Shown: positions 41,357 through 49,926 of the stretch, one piece after another
Layout of the letters: every line of letters begins with the position of its first letter
Numbering within the stretch: position 1 is the first letter of the stretch
Assembly: GCA_016795205.1 (NCBI GenBank)
Contig: JAEUHZ010000058.1
Span: 1 to 56,163 of the forward strand
Length of the DNA stretch: 56,163 bases
Direction of reading: 5' to 3'
Origin: Planctomycetota bacterium
GTDB taxonomy: Bacteria > Planctomycetota > UBA1135 > GCA-002686595
Translations under genes and position numbers: made by a program
The notes under the pieces: generated by a model
Database searches by the model: none
Told to the model about the DNA's origin: nothing
Seen by the model: the letters and a program-made list of their open reading frames with translations, nothing else

Positions 41357-42649
41357 ATGCACCACCCCGCCGAGCCCCCCACCGTTCCGGAACCCGCCGC
41401 CGCCCTCGTGGCCCCCGACCCGCGCCGCGAGAGTCGGGCGCACAGCGGCCCGCACGCCGCGGCCATCGAGCGCGCGGCCGCGCGCGTCGAGGAGGGCCTG
41501 CGGCTCACCCCCGAGGAAGGGCTGCTGCTCCACGACCACGCCGACCTCGGGACGCTCGGGCGACTGGCGGATCTCGTGCGCTGGCGGCTGCACCCGCGCC
41601 CGGTCGTGACCTACGTCGTCGATCGCAACCTGAACCCCACGAACGTGTGCGTGACCGACTGCGGGTTCTGTGCCTTCTACCGCCGGCCCAAGCACGAGGA
41701 GGCCTACGTGCTCCCGCGCGAGACGATCCACGCCAAGATGGACGAGTTGCGCGCCTTGGGCGGGCGCCAGGTGCTCATGCAGGGCGGGCACCACCCCTAC
41801 TTGAAGAGCGCTTGGTGGTGCGAGCTGCTCGCGGATCTCGCCGCGCGCTATCCCGAGATCAACCTGCACGCGCTGTCCGCGCCCGAGATCGACCACCTCG
41901 CGCGCCTGGAGAAGCGTCCCGTCGAGGACGTGATCGCCGACCTCGCTGCCGCCGGCCTGGGCAGCGTGCCCGGCGCGGGCGCCGAGATGCTCGTCGAGCG
42001 CGTGCGGCGCATCATCGCGCCCAAGAAGACCTCGACGGACCGCTGGCTCGACGTGCACAGGAAGGTCCACGCAGCGGGCTTGCGCAGCTCGGCCACGATG
42101 ATGTTCGGCCACGTCGAGACCGGGGCCGAACGCATCGAGCACCTGGAGCGACTGCGCGCGTTGCAGGACGAGACCGGCGGCTTCACGGCGTTCGCCTGCT
42201 GGACGCTGCAGCCCGACGGCGTCCCCGAGCAGCACCTGTACCCCGAGCGCGCGACGCCCGGCACGTACCTGCGCGTCCAGGCGCTGTCGCGGATCTACCT
42301 CGACAACTTCGAGAACGTGCAGACGAGCTACGTGACGCAGGGCCTCAAGATGGCCCAGATCACCCTGCGCTTCGGCTGCAACGACTTCGGCGGCACGATG
42401 ATGGAGGAGAACGTCGTGTCGGCCGCGGGCTGCTTCCACTTGTCCCCCCTCGCGGCCATCGAGCAGCAGATCGTGCGCGCCGGCCTCGTGCCCCGGCAGC
42501 GCAACTCCTGGTATGGGATCGTCGACGCTCGCCACGACGAGGCGCGCGACGGACCGCGCGGGCCGCTGTCGCGCGCGGAAGGCGCGACGCACCGCGCGGC
42601 GCCCGCGCACGCCACGCACGCCACGCCACGCGCGGAGGTGCGCGCGTGA
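41357..42649 (+). CDS. mqnC: Cyclic dehypoxanthinyl futalosine synthase (MqnC)
   Basis: The 430-residue radical SAM enzyme cyclises dehypoxanthine futalosine in the futalosine route to menaquinone. The cluster motif is CVTDCGFC (C98, C102, C105) in VVDRNLNPTNVCVTDCGFCA. The MqnC signature LMQGGHHPYL follows, unlike the VAGIHPK of MqnE. GLGSVPGAGAEML and FGHVETGAERIEHLERLR are shared by both enzymes. The first 30 and last 30 residues are low-complexity extensions. The 4-bp overlap with mqnE indicates coupled expression. The ATG at 41357 follows the divergent promoter patch. Confidence 0.92.
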   Translation: MHHPAEPPTVPEPAAALVAPDPRRESRAHSGPHAAAIERAAARVEEGLRLTPEEGLLLHDHADLGTLGRLADLVRWRLHPRPVVTYVVDRNLNPTNVCVTDCGFCAFYRRPKHEEAYVLPRETIHAKMDELRALGGRQVLMQGGHHPYLKSAWWCELLADLAARYPEINLHALSAPEIDHLARLEKRPVEDVIADLAAAGLGSVPGAGAEMLVERVRRIIAPKKTSTDRWLDVHRKVHAAGLRSSATMMFGHVETGAERIEHLERLRALQDETGGFTAFACWTLQPDGVPEQHLYPERATPGTYLRVQALSRIYLDNFENVQTSYVTQGLKMAQITLRFGCNDFGGTMMEENVVSAAGCFHLSPLAAIEQQIVRAGLVPRQRNSWYGIVDARHDEARDGPRGPLSRAEGATHRAAPAHATHATPRAEVRA

Positions 42650-43854
42650 GCACGACGAGCGCACGCTCTGGCGGCGCGAGCCCGCGCACTGCGGACGCTT
42701 CAGGCTCCGCCACGCCCGCTACGCGCGGCCTGCTGCGCCGCGCCGAACGTGCCGGCCTGCTCGACGTCGCGCACAGGGTCCTCGCCGCACAGCGGCTCTC
42801 CACGGAGGACGGTCTGCGCCTCTACGAGGCCGACCTCTTCGTCGTCGGCGAGCTGGCGAACCACGTGCGCGAGCGCCTGCACGGCGACCTGGCGTTCTTC
42901 AACGTCAACCAGCACGTCAACTACACGAACGTCTGCAACAAGCTCTGCCGCTTCTGCGCGTTCCAGCGCCTGCCGAACCAGCCCGGCGCGTACGTGCTGT
43001 CGCCCGAGGAGGCCGCCGAGAAGATCACCGCGCAGCTCGCTGAGCCCGTCACCGAAGTGCACATGGTGGCGGGAATCCACCCCAAGCTCGAGTACGCCTA
43101 CTACCTCGACCTCCTGCGCGCGGTGAAGCGCGCGCGCCCCGCGATCCACATCAAGGCCTTCACGATGGTCGAGCTCGACCAGATCGCGAAGAAGGCCAAG
43201 AAGCCCTTGGAGCAGGTGCTCCCCGAGCTGATCGAGGCTGGCCTCGGCTCCGTGCCCGGCGGCGGCGCCGAGATCTTCGCCGACCGCGTGCACCAGGAGA
43301 GCTACTCGTTGAAGATCTCCGGCGACGAGTGGCTCGCGCTCGCGCGCACCGTCCACCGCTCAGGCCTCAAGAGCAACTGCACGATGCTCCACGGCCACAT
43401 CGAGACGCGGGCGGAGCGCATCGACCACCTCGACCGCCTGCGCCGGCTGCAAGACGAGACGGGCGGGTTCCAGACCTACATCCCGCTCTCGTTCCACCCC
43501 GAGAACACCGAGATGTCCGACGTTCCCGGGCCCACGGCGCTCGACGAGCTGCGCGAGATCGCCGTCGGGCGACTGATGCTCGACAACATCCCGCACGTCA
43601 AGGCCTACTGGATCCTGATGGACGTGCCTGTCGCGCAGACGGCGCTGTCCTTCGGCGCCGACGACGTCGACGGCACGGTGGTCGAGGAGAAGATCTACCA
43701 CGAGGCCGGCGCGACGACGCCGCAGCAGGTCCAGCGCGACGAGCTGATCCGCTGGATCCGCGACGCGGGACGGGTCCCGGTCGAGCGCGACACGCTCTAC
43801 AACGTGCTCTGGCGCGGCGACGAGCCGGCCGGCGGCAGTCACGCTCCACGCTGA
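42646..43854 (+). CDS. mqnE: Aminodeoxyfutalosine synthase (MqnE)
   Basis: The 402-residue radical SAM enzyme joins the SAM-derived adenosyl group to the MqnA product to give aminodeoxyfutalosine. The cluster motif is CNKLCRFC (C97, C101, C104) within NQHVNYTNVCNKLCRFCAF. Signature VHMVAGIHPKLEY, GLGSVPGGGAEIF and HGHIETRAERIDHL are typical of MqnE, and LSFHPENTEM lies near the middle. The GTG start shares bases with the mqnC stop. The first 25 residues are Ser/Ala-rich. It is the last gene of its operon; a hairpin lies 27 bp downstream. Confidence 0.92.
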   Translation: MSTTSARSGGASPRTADASGSATPATRGLLRRAERAGLLDVAHRVLAAQRLSTEDGLRLYEADLFVVGELANHVRERLHGDLAFFNVNQHVNYTNVCNKLCRFCAFQRLPNQPGAYVLSPEEAAEKITAQLAEPVTEVHMVAGIHPKLEYAYYLDLLRAVKRARPAIHIKAFTMVELDQIAKKAKKPLEQVLPELIEAGLGSVPGGGAEIFADRVHQESYSLKISGDEWLALARTVHRSGLKSNCTMLHGHIETRAERIDHLDRLRRLQDETGGFQTYIPLSFHPENTEMSDVPGPTALDELREIAVGRLMLDNIPHVKAYWILMDVPVAQTALSFGADDVDGTVVEEKIYHEAGATTPQQVQRDELIRWIRDAGRVPVERDTLYNVLWRGDEPAGGSHAPR

Positions 43855-43880
43855 GACCCCGCCAGTGTGTCGGAGCGCTC

Positions 43881-43899
43881 CGCGGTCCTGCGAACCGCG
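43881..43899 (+). terminator. Possible terminator after mqnE
   Basis: CGCGGT-CCTGCGA-ACCGCG gives a 6-bp stem 27 bp past the stop codon, next to a 12-bp palindrome (CGGAGCGCTCCG, 43871-43882). There is no T-run. The rest of the gap to 44097 shows nothing I can name. Confidence 0.4.
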
Positions 43900-44097
43900 A
43901 GCATCCGTCGCCGGCACGGGAGGCGAGGGCTCGACCCGCAGCGCACCGCCGGGGCAGGGCCGTGGGTGAGCTCCAAGCGCCGGGTCAGCCAGAGCCTCCC
44001 CGCCATCCGCTCCCGCGCTGAAGCCCGACGTGGACCGGGCCTGGCTCGGGCTGCGGGCGGCTTGCCGGGGACCACCAAGCCCGCACCAGCGCGCATC

Positions 44098-44847
44098 TCA
44101 GCCCGCGCGCGCGGAGCGCAGCCAGCTTCGATCCGTGCCGCCCGCGAGGTCCTGATGCGCGGCCTCCCACAACCCGGGTAGCGCGCGCGAGCGACGCACG
44201 AATCCGACCTGCGCACGCGCGTGGGGCGCGCCGAGCCCGCCGGCATTGAGGCACAGGCAGTGCCCGAGTTGCACCGCGCCCGGCGACTCGTGGATGTGGC
44301 CGCACACGAGCACGCCGTCGTGGCGGAGCGCGCGCTCGCGGATCGCCTCCGAACCGACGTGCTCCTCGCGCGAGGCCAGCCGATCGAGTGGCGTGCGTGC
44401 CGGCGGCGCGTGGACCAGGAGCACGTCGCACTCCGGAGCCGGCCGCGCCCGGATCTCGTCCTCGTCCCACTCGTAGGCGAACCCGAACCGCCCCGGCCCC
44501 GCGCCGCCGATGCCGAAGACGCGCAGGCCGGCGACGTCGAGCACGCGGCCGTCGGCGTTGCGCGGGTGGTCGATCTGCGGCAGGTCGTGGTTCCCGGGCA
44601 CGAACGCGTACGGCACTCCGCAGGTCTCGACGCGTCGCAGGAGCTCGTCGATCGACGCGAGGTAGCGCGCATCGCGCTCCGGAGTACGCCGCCGGACGTG
44701 CGCCAGGTCGTGCGAGCCGAGGTCCCCCACGAGCAGGATCCCGTCGCAGCCTGCCTCGAGGGCGCGCGCCAGCACGCGCTCGAGCAGGCGCCAGTTCGCG
44801 TGCACGTCGCCGACGACGGCCAGCAGGATCTCGGCACGCTCGCCCAT
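44098..44847 (-). CDS. Metallophosphoesterase
   Basis: The 249-residue protein shows the full calcineurin-like metal site in order: VVGDVHANW, LLVGDLGSHD, VPGNHDLPQ, LVHAPPAR and CGHIHES. Members hydrolyse phosphomonoesters or phosphodiesters; the substrate is not evident. It has no signal peptide, so it is cytoplasmic. The ATG opens the fold after MGERAEILLA. Longer in-frame starts would run through the Spy-like gene on the opposite strand. A TAGCAT lies ten bases before the ATG, with no Shine-Dalgarno sequence. The gene stands alone, divergent from the Spy-like gene. Confidence 0.85.
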   Translation of the reverse strand: MGERAEILLAVVGDVHANWRLLERVLARALEAGCDGILLVGDLGSHDLAHVRRRTPERDARYLASIDELLRRVETCGVPYAFVPGNHDLPQIDHPRNADGRVLDVAGLRVFGIGGAGPGRFGFAYEWDEDEIRARPAPECDVLLVHAPPARTPLDRLASREEHVGSEAIRERALRHDGVLVCGHIHESPGAVQLGHCLCLNAGGLGAPHARAQVGFVRRSRALPGLWEAAHQDLAGGTDRSWLRSARAG

Positions 44848-44857
44848 GGGCGCGGGG

Positions 44858-44863
44858 ATGCTA
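44858..44863 (-). promoter_or_regulatory. Candidate -10 (TAGCAT) ten bases before the phosphoesterase start
   Basis: TAGCAT on the minus strand is followed by ten C/G-rich bases and the ATG. It fits the leaderless pattern seen at other genes but deviates from TANNCT at position five. Confidence 0.3.
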
Positions 44864-44961
44864 GCGCCCGCAACGCGCAGGCGAGCGCGGGCCGGACCGT
44901 CAGCGCGGAACCGCGGGAGGTCCGCCCTGTTCCATGCGCCAGGAACCAGGAAGGGCAGATC

Positions 44962-45552
44962 ATGAACAGGAATTCGACGACCGCGCTGGCCCTCGCTGGA
45001 CTCACCGTCCTGGCCGGGCTCGGATGGGCGCAGAGTGCGACCGAGGGACGTGGGCGCGGCCGAGCGCTCGACGAGGGCGCGGTCCAGGGGCGCTTCGAGC
45101 GCTCCGCAGGCCAGCGCGGCCACTGGCTGGAACGGCGCCGCGAGCTGCGAGACTTCGCCCGGCGACTCGAGTTCACGGACGCCCAGCGCGAGCTGGCCCG
45201 CGCGCGCGCGGCCGAGATCGCGCCGCGCGCGCGGGCCCTGCGCGCGGAGGCGCGCGAGATCCTCGCGGCGGCGCGCGAGCGCGCTCGGGCCGGCGACCGC
45301 GAGGGCGCACGGGCCGAGGCGCGCGAGCGCTTCCGTGACCTGCGGCAGCGCGCGCGGGCGGAATGGACGGACGCCGGCCGGCCGCTCGTCGACGCGCTGA
45401 CTCCGGCGCAGCGCGCCCGGATCGAGGAACGCCTCGCCGCGCGCGGGCGCGTGTTCGACCCGGAACGCGCCAGCCGGCGCGCCGGCCGCGCGCTGGGCCT
45501 GCCGCGCGCCGTCGAGCGGCTCGCGCGGCCGGGTCCGCACGGTCCGCGCTGA
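44962..45552 (+). CDS. Spy/CpxP-like periplasmic protein
   Basis: The 196-residue protein has a signal peptide (about 1-24, ending GLGWAQ) and an almost entirely helical, Arg/Ala/Glu-rich mature part. Two LTxxQ-type motifs, FTDAQRELARARA (about 74) and LTPAQRARIEERL (about 150), match the Spy/CpxP family. Known members are periplasmic chaperones or metal/stress sensors acting as alpha-helical cradles. The mature protein is strongly basic with many Arg residues. An AAGGGCAG ribosome site lies five to seven bases before the ATG at 44962. A hairpin follows the stop. Confidence 0.68.
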   Translation: MNRNSTTALALAGLTVLAGLGWAQSATEGRGRGRALDEGAVQGRFERSAGQRGHWLERRRELRDFARRLEFTDAQRELARARAAEIAPRARALRAEAREILAAARERARAGDREGARAEARERFRDLRQRARAEWTDAGRPLVDALTPAQRARIEERLAARGRVFDPERASRRAGRALGLPRAVERLARPGPHGPR

Positions 45553-45570
45553 ACGCACGCCACGAGCGGG

Positions 45571-45593
45571 GCCGGGGCGGATCCGCGCCCGGC
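45571..45593 (+). terminator. Hairpin after the Spy-like gene
   Basis: GCCGGGGCGGATCCGCGCCCGGC folds into a stem of six plus three to five pairs with a single bulge and a GATC apex, 18 bp past the stop. There is no T-run. Confidence 0.5.
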
Positions 45594-45782
45594 TCGACCG
45601 CGCTCCGGCTCCGTCCGGGAGTTCGAACCAGCGGCCTCCCCTGCGCGCCGAGCGGCCGGGCGCAGGGCCTGGCTCGCGAGCTCCGCTGGCGGCCCCACCC
45701 GGAGCAGGGCTCGCAAGCCCGCCGCGCGCGCGAGCCGCACCACGCATTTCGCGGCGCGCGCCCCACGGCGCGCGCCGCGCCG

Positions 45783-45788
45783 TACGCT
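45783..45788 (+). promoter_or_regulatory. Candidate -10 (TACGCT) six bases before the LamG/dehydrogenase gene
   Basis: TACGCT, GGAGCT, then GTG. The GGAG is too close to the GTG to serve as a normal ribosome site, and the spacing fits a leaderless start. Confidence 0.35.
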
Positions 45789-45794
45789 GGAGCT

Positions 45795-48700
45795 GTGAGC
45801 TCGCGCGCCTCCCTCCCCGCCCCGGCGCGCTGCGCCGCGGGGCTCCTCGTGCTCGGCGTGGTCGGCGTGGCGTCGGCCGCTGCGCAGGGTTCCGTCGCCG
45901 CGCTGCGCTTTCACGGCACGGGTGCGGGCGAGCGCGACCGGGCCTGGATCCCGCTCGACGACGACGCCCCGGGACCGGACGCCAGCGCACCGCTCGACGT
46001 CGGTGCGGGGAGCTTCACGCTCCAGTTCTGGGTTCGCGGCCTGCTCGCGGACAACCCGGCGCCCTCGAGCGGCGCGCAGGGCTCCTACGGCGACGAGCGC
46101 TGGCTCCTCGGGCACGCGCTGCTCGACCGCAGCGCCCCGCAGAGCGGTCGGTCGTTCGGCGTCAGCCTCGCGGGCGGCCGCGTGCGCTTCGGCACGGGTC
46201 CGGGGGACGGCCCCGCGCCCGACCTGCCGAACACGCTCGAGGGCGATGCCTTCGTCCTCGACGGCCTCTGGCACCACGTGTCCGTCACGCGCGACGCGCT
46301 GACCGGACACAAGACGATCTTCGTCGATGGCCAGCTCGACATCGCGAGCCCCGCGAACACCTCGCGCGCGGACCTGTCGTATCCCGATGCCGGCCTGCCT
46401 GGGTCCGGCCTGCCGTGCGCGCCCTGTCTGGTCGTGGGCGCCGCGCAGGGCGACGGCGGGCGACCTGCGTTCCGCGGCCGCGTCGACGAGCTCCACGTCT
46501 GGAGCCGCACCCGTCGCGGGGCGGAGGTGGCGGCCGACATGTTGCGCCCCGTGCCAGCGGGCACCGCGGCGCTCGTCGGCGCGTACCGCTTCGAGGAGGG
46601 CGCGGGCACCGCGCTGCACGACACGAGCGGCGCGGGATCCCCCACGGGCACGCTCGTGGCCGGCGTGCCCGGCGACGGCGAGTGGTCGCTCTTGGCTCAG
46701 GGCGCGGACGCGGTCGCACCGATCACGAGCCCGAGCCTGCCCGCCGGCTTCTCGCGCCAGGTCGTCGCGACCGGGCTGGCGGAACCGACGGGCATGGCGA
46801 TCGCGCCCGACGGGCGCATCCTCGTCGCCCAGCGCCTCGGACACGTGCGCGTCGTGCGCGACGGCGCGCTGCTCCCCACTCCCGCGCTCGCCGTGCCGAT
46901 CGGCGACGCGAGCGGCGAGCGCGGGCTGCTGGGCCTGGTGTGCGACCCCGAGTTCGGCGCGAACGGCTGGTTCTACGTCTACGGCTCGTCGCCGAGCGGA
47001 CGCAACCGCGTCGTGCGCTACACGCTCCTCGGTGATGTCGCGGACCCCGCCAGCGCCTTCGTCGTGTGGGAGGACGCGCAGGCTGCCGGCCTCACGCACA
47101 TGGGCGGCGGCCTCGCGATCACGGCGGGCGGCCTGATCATCCTGGCGACGGGCGAGCACGGCTCGGGCGCGAGCTCACGCGACGTGGGCTCCGAGCGCGG
47201 CAAGGTCCTGCGCTTCGGCCGCGACGGCTCGATCCCGCCCGACAACCCGTTCCTGGGCGTCCCGGGCGCCCGGCCCTCGATCTTCGCGACGGGCCTGCGC
47301 AACCCCTACCGGCTGGCGCTCGATCCGCTGGACGGCTCGATCTGGATCGGCGACGTCGGCGGCAATTCCGCGACGGCCTGGGAAGAGCTGAACCGGCTGG
47401 CCGCCGGGGCCGACTTCGGCTGGCCGGTTCAGGAGGGCCTCGCCTGCCACCAGCCCTCGTGCGCCGGGATCACGTTCCCCGCCTGGACCTACCGCCACGA
47501 CGACCCGGCGTTCTCCGCGCTGACCGGCGGCGGATGCATCACCGCCGGCGCGTTCTACCGCGGCACGCAGTTCCCGCCGGAGTACCGCGGCAACCTGTTC
47601 GTCGGCGACTACGCGCACCGCTGGGTGCGCCGGCTCGTGTTCGACGCCGCGGGAGCCGTGCTCGAGGCTCCGGTCTTCGATCCCCAGCCCGCTGCGGGCC
47701 CGATCGTCGATCTCGACGTCGGGCCGGACGGCGCGCTCTACACGCTGACCTACGGGTTCGGCGGCGCGGACAACCCGGACGGCGCGCGCCTCGTGCGGAT
47801 CGCCTGGACCGGAGCGAACCAGCCGCCCGTCGCCGTCGCGGAAGCGACCGGAGCCACCGGGCCCGCGCCGCTCGCCGTGCAGTTCCGGGGCAGTGCCTCG
47901 AGCGACCCCGACCAGGGACCCGCGCCGCTCACGTTCCTGTGGGACTTCGGCGACGGAACGGGATCCGCGCAGCCCGATCCGCAGCACGTCTATGCGGTGC
48001 AAGGCGCCTACGAGGCGCGCCTCTCGGTCTCCGACGGTGCGCTGACCACGACCAGCACGCCGCTCCTCGTGCGCGCGGGCACGCCACCCGAGCTGGAACT
48101 GGTCGTGTCGTCGCCCGCGCCGCGCTACCGGGCCGGCGACACGATCCGCTTCGACGCCTGGGCACTCGACGCCGAGGACGGGCCGCTGCCCGCAAGCGCG
48201 CTCACCACGCAGGTCGTGCTCGTGCACCTGGCGCACACGCACCCCTTCCTGGGGCCGCTGCCCGGCGCCGCCCACGGAGCGTTCACGATCCCCGTGACGG
48301 GTCACGAGCCGGCCGACACGCACTACCTCGTGCGCGCCGTCGCGCGCGACTCGAGCGGCCTGGAGTCCGAGCGCACCGTCCCGCTGCTGCCCGCGATCGC
48401 GCGCGTGGTGATCGGCACGAAACCCGCCGGGATCCCGCTCTCCGTGGACGGCGTGCCGGTCGCCACGCCGCACGCCTTCGACGGACTCTCAGGGTTCCGC
48501 CACGAGCTCGCAGCGCCGGGGATCCAGGCCCTCAACGGCACGAGCTTCGAGTTCCTGCGCTGGATCGACGCGGGTGGCTCGGTCCTCGGCGTGACCCCCG
48601 CGCTGACGTGGACGACGCCGCCCGCGGGTGGCGCGCCGACGGCCGAGTACCGCGCGCTCCAGCGCACGACGGTCGCGGTCGGCGCGGCCGAGCGCAACGC

Positions 48701-49226
48701 GCGCCACGAGTCGGCCGCGGGCGTCGCGTTCGCGACGCCGGGCGCGCCCGACCGGATCGACTTCGGCCGCGGGCCCGCGGGCGCGATCGGCGCGGGCTTC
48801 CAGTTCCGACTGCCCGTGCCGCGCGGCGCGCGCGTCGTCGCGGCGCGCCTCGTGGCCCGCGCGGCGGAAGCGGACGCCGCACCCGCGTCCGTCGGGATCC
48901 GCGCCTACGACGTGGGCTCGGTCCCGGCCTTCGTCGCGGGCTCGCCCACGCCGCTCGTCGCGCACGCGCCCCTGGGCCTAGCCTCCGTGAGCTGGAGTCC
49001 CCCGCCGTGCCTGCCCGGCGCGGCGCTCGAGTCGCCCGACCTCGCGGCGCTCGTGCAGGCCGTCGTCGCGCGTCCCGACTGGGCCCCGGGCCAGACGCTG
49101 GGAATGGTGCTGGAGCCCAGCGGACGCGAGGCGGGTCGCCGCAGCGTCCACAACTTCGCGTCCGGCGACCCGCCCCGGCTGGTCGTCGAGTGGTCGCCGC
49201 CTACGGGCCCGCTGGGCGGCCACTGA
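45795..49226 (+). CDS. Secreted LamG / PQQ-type sugar dehydrogenase / PKD multidomain protein
   Basis: The 1143-residue exported protein begins with a signal peptide (about 1-32). Residues about 38-235 are a LamG-like jelly roll (FTLQFWVRGLL, DGLWHHVSVTRD, VDELHVWSRTRRGAEV). Residues about 245-560 are a sugar dehydrogenase propeller (GLAEPTGMAIAPDGRILVAQ, ERGLLGLVCDPEFGANGWFYVY, ATGLRNPYRLALDPLDGSIWIGDVGGN). A PKD domain follows (about 575-665, FLWDFGDGTGSAQPDPQHVY), then beta-rich segments and a C-terminal sandwich ending NFASGDPPRLVVEWSPP, like carbohydrate-binding modules. The architecture suggests a surface enzyme acting on sugars or polysaccharide. Its 3' end overlaps the convergent pseudouridine synthase gene by 26 bp. 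Confidence 0.85.
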   Translation: MSSRASLPAPARCAAGLLVLGVVGVASAAAQGSVAALRFHGTGAGERDRAWIPLDDDAPGPDASAPLDVGAGSFTLQFWVRGLLADNPAPSSGAQGSYGDERWLLGHALLDRSAPQSGRSFGVSLAGGRVRFGTGPGDGPAPDLPNTLEGDAFVLDGLWHHVSVTRDALTGHKTIFVDGQLDIASPANTSRADLSYPDAGLPGSGLPCAPCLVVGAAQGDGGRPAFRGRVDELHVWSRTRRGAEVAADMLRPVPAGTAALVGAYRFEEGAGTALHDTSGAGSPTGTLVAGVPGDGEWSLLAQGADAVAPITSPSLPAGFSRQVVATGLAEPTGMAIAPDGRILVAQRLGHVRVVRDGALLPTPALAVPIGDASGERGLLGLVCDPEFGANGWFYVYGSSPSGRNRVVRYTLLGDVADPASAFVVWEDAQAAGLTHMGGGLAITAGGLIILATGEHGSGASSRDVGSERGKVLRFGRDGSIPPDNPFLGVPGARPSIFATGLRNPYRLALDPLDGSIWIGDVGGNSATAWEELNRLAAGADFGWPVQEGLACHQPSCAGITFPAWTYRHDDPAFSALTGGGCITAGAFYRGTQFPPEYRGNLFVGDYAHRWVRRLVFDAAGAVLEAPVFDPQPAAGPIVDLDVGPDGALYTLTYGFGGADNPDGARLVRIAWTGANQPPVAVAEATGATGPAPLAVQFRGSASSDPDQGPAPLTFLWDFGDGTGSAQPDPQHVYAVQGAYEARLSVSDGALTTTSTPLLVRAGTPPELELVVSSPAPRYRAGDTIRFDAWALDAEDGPLPASALTTQVVLVHLAHTHPFLGPLPGAAHGAFTIPVTGHEPADTHYLVRAVARDSSGLESERTVPLLPAIARVVIGTKPAGIPLSVDGVPVATPHAFDGLSGFRHELAAPGIQALNGTSFEFLRWIDAGGSVLGVTPALTWTTPPAGGAPTAEYRALQRTTVAVGAAERNARHESAAGVAFATPGAPDRIDFGRGPAGAIGAGFQFRLPVPRGARVVAARLVARAAEADAAPASVGIRAYDVGSVPAFVAGSPTPLVAHAPLGLASVSWSPPPCLPGAALESPDLAALVQAVVARPDWAPGQTLGMVLEPSGREAGRRSVHNFASGDPPRLVVEWSPPTGPLGGH

Positions 49227-49926
49227 AGGGCGGCGCCGCTCCGCCGTCGAGCGCGCTGAAGCGCCAGATCGCGAGGAACGGCACGGGGGCCGCGAGCCGC
49301 AGCGGCTCGGAACGGGTGGGATGCGCGAGGACGAGCTCGAAGGCGTGCAGCGCGACGCTCGCGTCGGGGAGCGCCTCGCGCGCGCCGTACTTGAGATCCC
49401 CGAGCAGCGCAGAGCCGAGCGTCGCGGCCGCCACGCGGAGCTGGTGCGGCCGGCCCGTTGCGGGCTCGAAGGCGAGCAACACGCGCCCGCCGCGCTCCTC
49501 GACGACGCGCCAACGCGTCACCGCCCGCCGTGCGCCAGGCTCGCCCGCGGCGGCCACCCGCACGACGTTCCGCGCGGCGTCCTTGACGAGCCACTGGTCG
49601 ACGACGCCCTGGTCCGCGCGCGGACGCGACGCGGTCACGCCCAGGTAGCGCTTCTCGGCCGTGCGCGCGCGGAACGCGGCCGCCAGGCGGCTCGCGCCCT
49701 TGCTCGTGCGCCCGAACACGACCACGCCGGAGACGGGCCGGTCGAGGCGGTGGACGAGGCCCAGGAAGACCTCGCCGGGCTTGTGGTACTCGGCGCGCAC
49801 CCAGGCGCGCGCCAGTTCGAGCAGGCTCGCGTCGCCGCTCGCGTCCGGAGCGACCGGCATCCCGGCCGGCTTCGCCACGGCCAGCACGTGGTTGTCGGCG
49901 AACAGCACCTCGAGCGCGGAGTTCAC
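49201..49926 (-). CDS. RluA-family pseudouridine synthase
   Basis: The 241-residue protein has the catalytic Asp in HRLDRPVSG (D62) and the C-terminal motif GRPHQLRVA. The opening VLFADNHVLAVAKPAGMPV is the RluA-family start. It lacks the N-terminal S4 domain of larger members such as RluC and RluD. It isomerises uridine in rRNA or tRNA; the exact target is not predictable. The GTG at 49926 overlaps the methyltransferase stop by 4 bp, so the two RNA-modifying genes form an operon. Confidence 0.92.
   Translation of the reverse strand: MNSALEVLFADNHVLAVAKPAGMPVAPDASGDASLLELARAWVRAEYHKPGEVFLGLVHRLDRPVSGVVVFGRTSKGASRLAAAFRARTAEKRYLGVTASRPRADQGVVDQWLVKDAARNVVRVAAAGEPGARRAVTRWRVVEERGGRVLLAFEPATGRPHQLRVAAATLGSALLGDLKYGAREALPDASVALHAFELVLAHPTRSEPLRLAAPVPFLAIWRFSALDGGAAPPFSGRPAGP

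Noticed and set aside
43867..44181. 104-codon plus-strand frame after mqnE
   Set aside because: Composition like shadow frames and overlaps the phosphoesterase 3' end; no motif or ribosome site.
45621..45645. GGAGTTCGAACCAG resembling a tRNA T loop
   Set aside because: Flanking five-base arms do not pair on either strand and no acceptor stem is found.
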